The notes: a model not told the origin generated them from the sequence alone. DNA of 9,169 nucleotides from an uncultured Eubacteriales bacterium (GCA_902795555.1 CADBLV010000228.1:1-9169); one strand, 5' to 3'; numbered from the stretch's first letter, positions 1 to 7,583 are shown. Made by a program: numbers and translations.

Positions 1-890
1 GGGGAAGCGGGAACACGAAGCTTTCCATGACCACCAATCTGACGAGCAGCGTGGTCAACGTGGCGTTCAACTATGTCCTGATCGGCGGACGGCTGGGGTT
101 TCCGGCCATGGGTATCCGGGGAGCGGCGATTGCTACTGTGCTGGGCACGGTGGTTTCCGCCGTCATGGCTTTGCTTTCCCTGTTTCGCCGATCCAGCTAT
201 GTTCAGATTCGCATGATTCGGGAGAAGGCGATTCGCTTCAGCCGGGAGGCGGCCCGATTGATTACGCGGCTGGGGGCGACGACCTCTCTGGAAAACATCG
301 CGATGCGGATCGGATTCATGGCGACAGCCCTGGTCGCAGCCCGGCTGGGCACGGACGAATTTGCCGCCCACAACATCGGCATGAACATTCTGGGCCTGGG
401 CTTTTCCTTCGCGGACGGCATGCAGGTTGCGGCGATCGCCCTGGCGGGGGAATCCCTGGGGGCGGGAGAAAAGCAGCGGGCCATGGATTACGGAACCATT
501 TGCCAGCGCATCGGATTCTGTATATCAGTCATGCTGGCGGCGGCGCTCTATTTCGGCGGGAGATGGTTTTACGGGCTGTATTTTACGGAGCCGCATATCA
601 TTGAGATGGGGATTACGATATCCCGGTATACGATGGTGATTGTGCTGCTGCAGATTTCTCAGATTATTTTCACGGGATGTCTGCGGGCGGCGGGGGACGT
701 ACGATACACGCTGATGGCGGCGCTGATTTCCGTGACGCTGATCCGCACGGCTGTGACGATCGTGCTGGTGCTGGGTTTCGGAATGGGTCTGAGCGGGGTG
801 TGGCTCGGGGTGCTGTCCGACCAGCTGTCCCGATTCATCATGATGGGCAGCCGATTCCGGCAGGGGAAATGGGTGGATTTGAAAATTTAA
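1..890 (+). CDS. MATE-family efflux transporter, 5' truncated by window edge
   Basis: This is the C-terminal part (about 295 residues) of a multidrug and toxic compound extrusion transporter, an inner-membrane antiporter that normally exports cationic drugs or metabolites using a Na+ or H+ gradient. The reading frame is open from base 3, so the ATG at 27 is internal and the true start lies upstream of the window. Seen in the sequence: alternating hydrophobic segments; the motif NYVLIGGRLGFPAMGIRGAA, which matches the end of the MATE N-terminal half (N-Y/W-V-L-I-x-G...GxxGAAxAT); and a second-half block with GESLGAGEKQRA, the usual G-Q/E-x-LGAG signature. The family is normally about 440-470 residues, so roughly one third is missing. 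The gene ends in TAA at 888-890, directly against the stop of the opposing MATE gene. The substrate cannot be read from sequence. Family assignment is firm. Confidence 0.93.
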   Translation, partial: GSGNTKLSMTTNLTSSVVNVAFNYVLIGGRLGFPAMGIRGAAIATVLGTVVSAVMALLSLFRRSSYVQIRMIREKAIRFSREAARLITRLGATTSLENIAMRIGFMATALVAARLGTDEFAAHNIGMNILGLGFSFADGMQVAAIALAGESLGAGEKQRAMDYGTICQRIGFCISVMLAAALYFGGRWFYGLYFTEPHIIEMGITISRYTMVIVLLQISQIIFTGCLRAAGDVRYTLMAALISVTLIRTAVTIVLVLGFGMGLSGVWLGVLSDQLSRFIMMGSRFRQGKWVDLKI

Positions 891-2279
891 TCAGATATCC
901 CGGACGACATTCCGCGCCCAGAAATCAGACCGGAGCATCAGCAGGCCGATGATCAGCTTAATGACATCGATAAACTGGACACAGGCATAGATCCGGACGA
1001 TGTCCCAATCCGTGAAACGGGTGAGACAGAAGGCCAGAAGCAGGGTTACCGACCAGGAATACACCGCATCGAAGAGGAAGGTGATCATCGTCCGGCCGCC
1101 GGAACGAATCGTGAAATAGGTGGCATGGGCAAAGGAATGCAGGGGCAGGGAGAGCCCGGCGATGATCAGCATCTGCCGGGTGAGCTCCCGGACGTCGTCA
1201 TGAATCTGATACATCCGTGGGATCAGCGGAGAGGCCAGAACCATGGCTGCGCCGATCAGGACATGGATTACTTCATTAAGAAAAATCAGCTTCGCGGCTG
1301 TATCCCGGGCCTCCTGCATCCGGCCGGCGCCCAGCTGCTGACCGACCATGATGGCAATGGCACTGCCCATGGCAAACATGATGACGCAGAACAGATTCCA
1401 GACGGTGCCGGTGATATTCAGGGCAGCCACCGCATTCAGACCCCGGGAGGAATAGAACTGATTGATGAAGGTCATGGCCAGAGACCAGAGAATTTCGTTC
1501 ATCAGCAGGGGAGCGGACATTCGGGCGATGCGGACGGCCAGGCGCCGGGGAATATAGGCGCTGCGATAGGCGCCGAGGAGAAAGGGATATCGATGCGTAT
1601 TCCTGTGGGAATAGAGGATCACGATGGCCATTTCCGCAAAGCGGGAGATGACCGTGGCGATGGCGGCGCCGCGCACCCCCAGAGCCGGGGCTCCCAGATG
1701 GCCGAAGATCAGGACCCAGTTAAGAAACAGATTGGTGGCAATGGCACAGATGCCCGCGATCATCGGGGCCCGGGTTTCACCGGCTTCCCGGAGCGTTCCG
1801 GCATAAATCTGCACGAGCGTGAAGGGGATCAGGCCCAGGAGCATGATTTCCAGATAGGCCCTGCCGTCCCGGAGGGTGAGGGCGAGGTCGCCTCCGTTGC
1901 TGTCTCCCCGCAGGAAGGCGGCCAGAAAGCTTTCGCCGAAAAAATGATAGACGGCGATGGCCAGAAGGGTGATGAACAGGCCGAAAAAGACCTTAAACCG
2001 GAAGGTGTACCGATGACCTTCCATATCCCCTTTTCCGTAAAACTGAGCGCCGAAGATGCCCGGGCCGCTGAGGCCGCCGAAGATCGCCAGCATGTGGACG
2101 CTCAGCACGGTGTTCGCAATCGAGGCAGCGGAAATCGCTTCGGCGCCGAGGGAGCCGACCATCACATTGTCCAGCAGGGAGACGAATGAAGAAATAAACT
2201 GCTGAATGATCATGGGAATCAGCAGCCTGAGCACGCCGGCGTAGAAGGAGCGGGAGCCGAGAAAGCGGGAAAGCGCCAT
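891..2279 (-). CDS. MATE-family efflux transporter (complete)
   Basis: A full-length (462 aa) MATE transporter of the cytoplasmic membrane, predicted to export small, often cationic compounds by cation antiport. Hydrophobic segments repeat through the protein in the pattern of two six-helix halves. Motifs seen: IPMIIQQF...LLDNVMVGSLG at residues 21-45 (typical first helix), LNWVLIFGHLGAPALGVRGA at about 186-205, GQQLGAG at 313-319, and RSGGRT at 392-397 in the C-terminal half. The ATG at 2277-2279 is chosen because GGAGG (CCTCC on the plus strand, 2288-2292) sits 8 nt upstream, and a promoter-like TTGACT-N17-AAGAAT lies just before it. It is divergent from smc and convergent with the partial MATE gene at 1-890, to which it is related as a family paralogue but clearly diverged. 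The substrate is unknown, and no adjacent regulator gene is visible. Confidence 0.95.
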   Translation of the reverse strand: MALSRFLGSRSFYAGVLRLLIPMIIQQFISSFVSLLDNVMVGSLGAEAISAASIANTVLSVHMLAIFGGLSGPGIFGAQFYGKGDMEGHRYTFRFKVFFGLFITLLAIAVYHFFGESFLAAFLRGDSNGGDLALTLRDGRAYLEIMLLGLIPFTLVQIYAGTLREAGETRAPMIAGICAIATNLFLNWVLIFGHLGAPALGVRGAAIATVISRFAEMAIVILYSHRNTHRYPFLLGAYRSAYIPRRLAVRIARMSAPLLMNEILWSLAMTFINQFYSSRGLNAVAALNITGTVWNLFCVIMFAMGSAIAIMVGQQLGAGRMQEARDTAAKLIFLNEVIHVLIGAAMVLASPLIPRMYQIHDDVRELTRQMLIIAGLSLPLHSFAHATYFTIRSGGRTMITFLFDAVYSWSVTLLLAFCLTRFTDWDIVRIYACVQFIDVIKLIIGLLMLRSDFWARNVVRDI

Positions 2280-2287
2280 GGGAACAA

Positions 2288-2346
2288 CCTCCGGGATTCC
2301 TGGAAATGTATGCGCCTATTCTTGCACGGGCGACGGAGAAAGTCAA
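2288..2346 (-). promoter_or_regulatory. Leftward promoter and ribosome binding site of the complete MATE gene
   Basis: Read on the minus strand, TTGACT (2341-2346) is separated by exactly 17 nt from AAGAAT (2318-2323). A TGC immediately before the -10 gives an extended -10 (TGn). The GGAGG ribosome binding site is at 2288-2292. The leader would be only about 30 nt. The -35 is 5/6 and the -10 is 4/6 to the sigma-A consensus. The match is seen in the sequence; promoter activity is inferred. Confidence 0.5.
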
Positions 2347-2463
2347 GTTGAATATCGCAGACATTTACGCGGAGGACGGCGGGCGAAACCCGGCGAACGG
2401 AACGCTGCGGCAGAACGCGGACGAAACCCGGACGGCGGCGGACAGGACCCGGGCAACGAAACG

Positions 2464-2505
2464 AAAAAAATCGGATTTGTATCCGGGGTGGGACTGTGAT
2501 ATAAT
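2464..2505 (+). promoter_or_regulatory. smc promoter with extended -10 and upstream A-tract
   Basis: A perfect TATAAT (2500-2505) is preceded by TGA (2497-2499), giving an extended -10. Seventeen nt upstream is TTGTAT (2477-2482), a weak -35 that keeps the TTG. A run of seven A (2464-2470) sits where an UP element would contact the alpha subunit. Transcription would start near 2511-2513, about 40 nt before the smc ATG. This is consistent with a constitutive housekeeping sigma promoter, with the extended -10 compensating for the poor -35. Confidence 0.7.
2472..2485. promoter_or_regulatory. Inverted repeat covering the smc -35, possible operator
   Basis: CGGAT, then TTGT, then ATCCG forms a perfect 5-bp inverted repeat with a 4-bp centre, and the centre is the core of the -35 element. 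A dimeric repressor bound here would block RNA polymerase. It is short and could be chance in GC-rich DNA. No regulator gene is present nearby. Confidence 0.25.
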
Positions 2506-2520
2506 AAACCGTTCATGCCC

Positions 2521-2540
2521 GGCGGAAGAATCCGCCTTTT
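2521..2540 (+). promoter_or_regulatory. Hairpin with short T-tract in the smc leader
   Basis: GGCGGA (2521-2526), loop AGAA, and TCCGCC (2531-2536) make a perfect 6-bp GC-rich stem followed by TTTT (2537-2540). It lies between the predicted transcription start (about 2512) and the ribosome binding site (2544-2548). The shape is that of a weak intrinsic terminator or attenuator, but its place within about 10 nt of the 5' end fits equally with an mRNA-stabilising 5' stem-loop. The tract of four T is too short for a confident terminator call. Confidence 0.4.
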
Positions 2541-2552
2541 CCTGGAGGATGT

Positions 2553-5500
2553 ATGCGACTGAAGAAACTGGAGCTGTACGGGTTCAAGTCCTTTGCCCAA
2601 CGGACGGAGATCCTTTTCAACGAGGGCATTACGGGCATCGTGGGCCCGAACGGATCCGGAAAATCAAATATCGGCGACGCAGTTCGATGGGTTCTGGGGG
2701 AGCAGAGCGCCCGCACGCTGCGGGGCGCAAGCATGCAGGATGTCATTTTCAACGGCACCCAGCGGCGGAAGCCTCTGAATTACTGCGAGGTGTCCCTGGT
2801 TTTTGACAATGAGGACCGGGCCCTGGCCATGGACTGCGCAGAGGTGGCGGTGACCCGGCGGGTATATCGCAGCGGGGAGAGCGAATATTTTCTGAACCGG
2901 TCCGCCTGCCGGCTGAAGGACGTGATTGACCTTTTCCGGGACACCGGCATCGGCAAGGAAGGATATTCCATCATCGGGCAGGGGCGCATTGACGAGATTC
3001 TTTCCCGGAAGGGAGAAGACCGGCGGCTGGTGTTTGAAGAGGCGGCCGGCATCGTGAAATTCAAGGCCCGGAAAGAAGAGGCAGACAAAAAGCTGACCCG
3101 GACCCGGGAGAACATGAGCCGCGTGACAGACATCATGGACGAGATGGAGCGGCAGCTGGGCCCGCTGGAGGAGCAGGCGAAGAACGCCCGGGTGTATCTG
3201 GAAAAATCGGCTGCGCTGAAGGAGCTGGATCTGAATCTCTTTCTGGTTCGGTCGGACAGGATGGAGGCGCGGATGCGGGAACTGGACAGCGATTTGCAGA
3301 CGCTGCACAGCATTCAGGAGCAGACGGAGGCAACGCTGCGGGAGAAGAGCCTGGCCCGTGACGCCCGGCAGGAGGAGATTACTGCCCTGGACGCGCGAAT
3401 TACCGAAGCCCACGCGGGACTGATGGCAGGGATGGAAACGGTTCACGCTGCGCAGGACGCCGTGCGCCAGGTTGAAGACCGGCGGCGGAGCCGGGCGGAA
3501 AACCGGGAACGGATGGAGGAAGAAATCCGTGCGGGAGAGGAACGGCTGGCGGAGCTGGATCGTTTATTTACCGAAGCGGACGGAAGCAGCGGGGAGCGGG
3601 ACACCGTTTTGCGGGAGCAGGAGGCAGCCCTGGAACAGGCCCGGCAGGCGGAGGCGGAGGCGGCCCGGGAGGCTGCCGACGCAGAAAGCGCCCTGGAGGC
3701 CCGGAAGGCCGCCTTGATGGAGATGATCAACCGCCGGTCTGCCATTCTCAGCGACCAGACACGCCTGAAAACCATGCTGCAGACCATGGAAAGCCGGCAG
3801 GGAGAAATTGAGGAATCCTGCCGGAGTATGCGGGAGGAAGAAAAGACGCTGGAGGCCGCGCTGGCGGAGGCGAAAGGCCGCCTGGCGCAGGAGGAAGAGG
3901 AACAGAGCCGCCTCAGCGACGCTCTGCAGGAGGCGCGGCAAGCTTTGGATGCGGCGGACGCAGCGGTGATTTCGGCCCGGGGGAAATATGATGAAAAAAT
4001 GAAGGAAACCCGGGACATGGAATCCCGCCGGAAGCTGCTGGACGAGATGTCCCGGGAGATGGAGGGCTATGCCGGGGCTGTGCGCACTGTTGTGCGATAT
4101 GCCCGGGAAAGGGGTATGACGCAGGTGCGGGGGCCGCTGAATCAGCTGATTTCCGTGCCGCAGGCATACGAAACCGCGATGGACATGGTACTGGGGATGA
4201 CGCAGCAGAACATCGTGACCGAGGACGAGGAAACCGCGAAAACGCTGATCGATTATCTGCGGGAAAACCGACTGGGACGGGCGACCTTCCTGCCGATGAC
4301 CTCCGTGAAATCCAAAACTCTGGATTCCCGGGAGCGGGCCGTGCTGAGTATGCCGGGATGCCTGGGGGTGGCCTCGGAGCTGGTTTCCTGCAAGGCGGAA
4401 TACCGGGGCGTTGTCGAAAACCTGTTGGGACGCACGGTGGTCGCGAAGGACCTGAACAGCGGGATTGCCATCATGCGCCGGGGTGGGCACAGCTTCCGCC
4501 TGGTGACCCTGCAGGGGGACGTGATGCATTCCGGCGGATCCATGACCGGCGGATCCGGTGCCTCCCGGGCGGTGAACCTTTTTTCCCGGGAACGGGAACT
4601 GAAGGAGCTGACGGAGCGGATTGCGGCGGCCCAGCGGGATCTGGAAGGGCTGCTTGCCGCCATGCGGGAGGGGCAGGCCCGGAAGGACCGCCTGAAAGCG
4701 GACTCCGCGGGGGCATTGGAAATGCTGCACCAGCAGGAGATTGCCGTGGCCCGGGAAACGGAGCGAACCCAGAACGCGGAGGAGGAGCTGAAGATTCACG
4801 GCATGCGCCTGCGGGAAACGGAGGCGGCCCGGGAACAGCTTATGGAATCCGTATTACAGATTCGGGATCAGCTTTCCATGGTGACCGGGAACACGGAACA
4901 ATCCGACGCGAACCGGGAGGCCACGGAACGGGAAGTTCAGCAAATGCAGGAAGCGCTGACAGCCGCCCGGGAGACAGCGGAGAAATGTGCGGAAGAGACG
5001 ATGCGACTGACGCTGGCTGTGAACGACCTGCGCCACGAGCAGGAGGCCCTTTCCCGGGATCTGTCCCGATATATTCAGGATCGGGAACGCCTGGAAGGGG
5101 AGCAGCGCCGCCGGCGGCAGGGACTGGATCAGCTGGCGGAAGGAGAGACGGCGGACGCGGCCCGGGAGGAAACTGCGCGCAGCGCGCTGGACGCGGCCAG
5201 GGAGGATCAGGCCGGACGGGAAAAGACGGTCCGGGCTTTGGAAGAGAGGCGCGCGCAGCGGCAGGCCGCCCTCGGAGACCTGCTGCGGGACATGGAAGCC
5301 CTGCACGCGGATTACAATCGGGACGGAGAGAAGCTGCATAAGCAGGAGCTGGCCCGATCCCGCACGGAGGGGGATCTCAAAGCCCTGCGGGACCGGATCT
5401 GGAATTCCTACGAGCTGACCTATGCGGGGGCGGAGGAATTCCGACGGAAAGGGCCGTTTAACATCACGGAAGCGGACCGGGAGGCGAAAGCGCTTTCGGC

Positions 5501-6119
5501 TGAAATCCGCGCCCTGGGTCCGGTGAACGTCCGGGCTGTTGAGGAATACGCGGACACCAAGGCCCGATATGACGAGATGCGTACCCAGCGGGAGGACCTG
5601 GAAAAGGCGGAAGCAGATCTGAAACAGCTGATCAGCCAGCTGCTTGACCAGATGAAGGACACCTTTGTGAGCCAGTTCTCTCTCCTGCAGGGATACTTCT
5701 CCGAAACGTTTGAGCGGCTGTTCGGCGGGGGGCACGCGGAGCTGATTCTGATGGATCCTTCCGACCCCCTGAACTGCGGAATTGAAATCAACGCTCAGCC
5801 CCCGGGAAAGAAGCTGCAGCTGCTGAGCCTGCTTTCCGGCGGTGAGAGGACCCTGACAGCCATCGCGATCCTCTTTGCGACGCTGAAGCTGAAGCCGTCG
5901 CCCTTCTGCATCCTCGACGAGATCGAGGCGGCTCTGGACGACGCGAACATCGGCTATTTTGCGGATTATCTGGCGGAATACTCCCGGAGCACCCAGTTTG
6001 TCGTTGTGACCCACCGGAAGGGCACTATGGAGCGAGCCAACGCCCTCTACGGCGTTTCCATGGAAGAGCAGGGCGTCAGTAAGATGGTTTCCGTTTCGCT
6101 GCAGGATTATCATGAATGA
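2553..6119 (+). CDS. smc: Chromosome segregation / condensin ATPase SMC
   Basis: Structural maintenance of chromosomes protein, 1188 aa. It is the ATPase of the bacterial SMC-ScpAB condensin, which dimerises through its hinge, extrudes DNA loops and helps align and segregate chromosome arms. Domain order is canonical: N-terminal head with Walker A GPNGSGKS (31-38) and the IIGQGRIDEIL block (140-150); coiled-coil arm from about 170 to 500; hinge about 505-670 ending in GGSMTGGS (661-668); returning coiled coil from about 680 to 1030; C-terminal head with LFGGG (1056-1060), signature LSGGER (1094-1099), Walker B ending ILDE (1120-1123) and the THRKGTM switch region (1153-1159). Length matches the family and no key residue is missing. 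The ATG at 2553 gives the usual MRLKKLELYGFKSFA start. GGAGG at 2544-2548 is only 4 nt away, slightly close. rnc and ftsY, the common neighbours in Bacillota, are absent, as are scpA and scpB. The downstream gene overlaps the stop by 8 bp. Confidence 0.99.
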   Translation: MRLKKLELYGFKSFAQRTEILFNEGITGIVGPNGSGKSNIGDAVRWVLGEQSARTLRGASMQDVIFNGTQRRKPLNYCEVSLVFDNEDRALAMDCAEVAVTRRVYRSGESEYFLNRSACRLKDVIDLFRDTGIGKEGYSIIGQGRIDEILSRKGEDRRLVFEEAAGIVKFKARKEEADKKLTRTRENMSRVTDIMDEMERQLGPLEEQAKNARVYLEKSAALKELDLNLFLVRSDRMEARMRELDSDLQTLHSIQEQTEATLREKSLARDARQEEITALDARITEAHAGLMAGMETVHAAQDAVRQVEDRRRSRAENRERMEEEIRAGEERLAELDRLFTEADGSSGERDTVLREQEAALEQARQAEAEAAREAADAESALEARKAALMEMINRRSAILSDQTRLKTMLQTMESRQGEIEESCRSMREEEKTLEAALAEAKGRLAQEEEEQSRLSDALQEARQALDAADAAVISARGKYDEKMKETRDMESRRKLLDEMSREMEGYAGAVRTVVRYARERGMTQVRGPLNQLISVPQAYETAMDMVLGMTQQNIVTEDEETAKTLIDYLRENRLGRATFLPMTSVKSKTLDSRERAVLSMPGCLGVASELVSCKAEYRGVVENLLGRTVVAKDLNSGIAIMRRGGHSFRLVTLQGDVMHSGGSMTGGSGASRAVNLFSRERELKELTERIAAAQRDLEGLLAAMREGQARKDRLKADSAGALEMLHQQEIAVARETERTQNAEEELKIHGMRLRETEAAREQLMESVLQIRDQLSMVTGNTEQSDANREATEREVQQMQEALTAARETAEKCAEETMRLTLAVNDLRHEQEALSRDLSRYIQDRERLEGEQRRRRQGLDQLAEGETADAAREETARSALDAAREDQAGREKTVRALEERRAQRQAALGDLLRDMEALHADYNRDGEKLHKQELARSRTEGDLKALRDRIWNSYELTYAGAEEFRRKGPFNITEADREAKALSAEIRALGPVNVRAVEEYADTKARYDEMRTQREDLEKAEADLKQLISQLLDQMKDTFVSQFSLLQGYFSETFERLFGGGHAELILMDPSDPLNCGIEINAQPPGKKLQLLSLLSGGERTLTAIAILFATLKLKPSPFCILDEIEAALDDANIGYFADYLAEYSRSTQFVVVTHRKGTMERANALYGVSMEEQGVSKMVSVSLQDYHE

Positions 6120-7527
6120 AACAGGAAGGTTGGGAGCGCAGGTGAACAGAAAGACAGAAAACAACCGAAGAAGAGAACGGCGGGCTGCATGGGCGGCGGC
6201 GCTGGCGGCGGTGATCATGCTGGCGACAGTCCTGATGATCCCGACCGTGAAGGCGGCCGGGACGGAAGGAATCGACGACGGGCTGCTGGACGTCTATGCA
6301 TGCTCAAACGGCGGGCGAAGATGGATCGGCACGGCTGTTCCCCTGGCGCCGGAATCCCTTCTGGCCTCGGGCCTGGCTGAGATAGAGGACGGCGAAACCC
6401 TGGAAATCATCGACGGTGTTTCTGTATGGGTTCCGGTGGAAACCATCCGGGATCAATGGGGACTGGTGACGCTGATTCTTCTGCAGGACGATCCGGAACC
6501 GGCCCTGCCATCCGTTTATCATCTGCTGAACATGAACACGCCGTTTGTTCCTTCCGAATTCACCGTCCTGTCTCCGGAAGGGGAAGGCCGCAGACAGCGG
6601 ATCGACGTGCTGGAAAGCGCGGAAACCCACTGGCAGGATCTCACATGCCTGCTGGTTCGCCTGTCCGGAGAAGCCAGCATCGGAGCACCGGCTGTCGGCG
6701 GGGACGGCGCGGTGGCGGGGCTGATCGTGGCCCGATATGCCGAGGGGCCGAACCGATATCTGATGCTGCCTGTGACGGGCTTGGTTCAGGCGCTGGCGGA
6801 TATCTCCGCCCGGGCTTCCCAACTGACGAACAAAGGGGCTCCGGAAGGTCTGAAGGTGACGACGGAAGATAACCAGGTGACCATCGACTGGAGCGAGGCG
6901 GAGCTGCCGCAGGCGGACGGCGCCTCGGCTTACCTCGTGATCACCGACGTGGAAAACTTATATCTCACCTATGTCCGGGCGGATTCGGAAAACCGGGCAA
7001 CCCAGCTGCAGCTGACTCCCGGGCGGACGTATATCGCAGGTCTGGTGGCCTCGGCGGGACCGCCTTCCGCGCTGCCGGAACAGTATGCCGTGATCGCTAT
7101 GCCGGAGGCAAAGCCTCTGACAGCAAACCACTTCCGTCCTGTTCTGACAGCCCTGACGGAGGATCCCGTTCAGGCCGCCGCGGAAGGTCGCGAACCCAGG
7201 ACGCTTGACCGGGTGACGGAGGATCAGATGCGGAATGGGGAGGCTTACTTCTATTCCGCCAGCCGATATGAGGTGACGGAGCAATCCAGCCAGCCTATGC
7301 TTCTTTCTCTGACCGCGCCGGACGGCAGCAATTATCGCATGGAATCCGGATGGATTTACGATCCCTCCCTGCAGGAGGAGGATGTCTGGTGGATGCCGAT
7401 GACAGAAACGGGACTGCTTGATTTCCTGAACCGGGACGGCTATCCTGCCGGCGTCTATCAGGTCGACCTGTATATCGGCGGCGCCCTGGCGGACAGTTTC
7501 CGCTTTGAAATGGAATCAGGAAACTGA
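6112..7527 (+). CDS. Predicted secreted protein: degenerate trypsin-like domain + FN3-like + C-terminal beta domain
   Basis: Not a protein I can name. The 471-aa product begins with a basic stretch (NRKTENNRRRERR, 12-24), a hydrophobic core (about 25-45) and a V-K-A site (46-48), consistent with a signal peptide or N-terminal anchor. Residues about 58-232 follow the layout of a trypsin/HtrA-like domain: WIGTAVPL, LLASGLAE where TNAHVV is expected, GLVTLILL where DLAVLKL is expected, and ASIGAPAVGGDGAVAGLI (188-204) where GNSGGPL...G.VVGI is expected, then LMLPVTGLVQAL. In this alignment His, Asp and Ser of the triad are all replaced, so it would be a non-catalytic pseudoprotease. Residues about 243-330 look like an FN3 domain (APEGLKV...VTIDWSE...LTPGRTYIAGLVA). 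Residues about 378-468 are beta-rich with GVYQVDLYIGGALADSF. The start overlaps smc by 8 bp. GTG at 6142, with GGGAG at 6132-6136 and a shorter n-region, is an equally good start. The domain reading is by eye. Confidence 0.8.
   Translation: MNETGRLGAQVNRKTENNRRRERRAAWAAALAAVIMLATVLMIPTVKAAGTEGIDDGLLDVYACSNGGRRWIGTAVPLAPESLLASGLAEIEDGETLEIIDGVSVWVPVETIRDQWGLVTLILLQDDPEPALPSVYHLLNMNTPFVPSEFTVLSPEGEGRRQRIDVLESAETHWQDLTCLLVRLSGEASIGAPAVGGDGAVAGLIVARYAEGPNRYLMLPVTGLVQALADISARASQLTNKGAPEGLKVTTEDNQVTIDWSEAELPQADGASAYLVITDVENLYLTYVRADSENRATQLQLTPGRTYIAGLVASAGPPSALPEQYAVIAMPEAKPLTANHFRPVLTALTEDPVQAAAEGREPRTLDRVTEDQMRNGEAYFYSASRYEVTEQSSQPMLLSLTAPDGSNYRMESGWIYDPSLQEEDVWWMPMTETGLLDFLNRDGYPAGVYQVDLYIGGALADSFRFEMESGN
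6116..6145 (+). other. Nine-codon mini-ORF bridging smc and the secreted-protein gene
   Basis: ATG at 6116 overlaps the smc stop as ATGA. It encodes MKQEGWERR and stops at TGA 6143-6145, which overlaps the alternative GTG start (6142-6144) of the next gene as GTGA. The arrangement would allow a stop-restart relay from smc into the secreted protein. It may equally be chance overlap created by the ATG at 6112. Confidence 0.2.
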
Positions 7528-7539
7528 ACATCACAAACG

Positions 7540-7557
7540 TCCGGAGGTACATCCGGA
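7540..7557 (+). other. Small inverted repeat between the secreted-protein gene and the lysA-type gene
   Basis: TCCGGA (7540-7545) and TCCGGA (7552-7557) flank a 6-nt loop, and the hexamer is self-complementary, so a 6-bp stem can form. No T-run follows, so it is not a standard terminator. It lies in the 56-bp gap 14-31 nt upstream of the lysA ribosome binding site. At most it might be an mRNA processing or pausing site. Confidence 0.25.
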
Positions 7558-7583
7558 AGAATATCGCGCAGGAGGAAACGAAG

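Larger units (their letters stand above)
2280..2552. other. Divergent intergenic region between MATE gene and smc
   Basis: The 273 bp between the two divergent start codons contain the leftward MATE promoter on one side and the smc promoter, inverted repeat and leader hairpin on the other. The middle (about 2350-2460) is GC-rich and I see no gene in it. It does contain two copies of CGAAACCCGG (2384-2393 and 2422-2431), offset by 38 bp and each preceded by GG or GA. An open frame crosses part of the region and runs into smc, but nothing resembles a protein family. Confidence 0.6.

Noticed and set aside
1125..2189. Long plus-strand open frame (354 codons) opposite the complete MATE gene
   Set aside because: It is antisense to a clear transporter. 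Its translation is rich in Gly, His, Gln and Asp with no family motif, as expected from the opposite strand of a GC-rich gene.
2521..2540. Hairpin with T-tract as a true terminator
   Set aside because: There is only a TTTT tail, and it lies inside the leader just downstream of the smc promoter. It is kept as a possible attenuator or stabilising stem only.
2549..2806. ATG at 2549 directly after the smc ribosome binding site, opening another frame
   Set aside because: The product has no recognisable character and would displace the canonical SMC N-terminus that begins at 2553.
4854..6218. Minus-strand open frame of 454 codons opposite the smc C-terminal half
   Set aside because: It is fully covered by the highly conserved SMC head and coiled coil. 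The translation is low-complexity and unrelated to any family I know.
7505..7533. TTGAAA upstream of lysA as a separate promoter
   Set aside because: Seventeen nt downstream there is only ACATCA, a poor -10, so lysA is more likely read from upstream.
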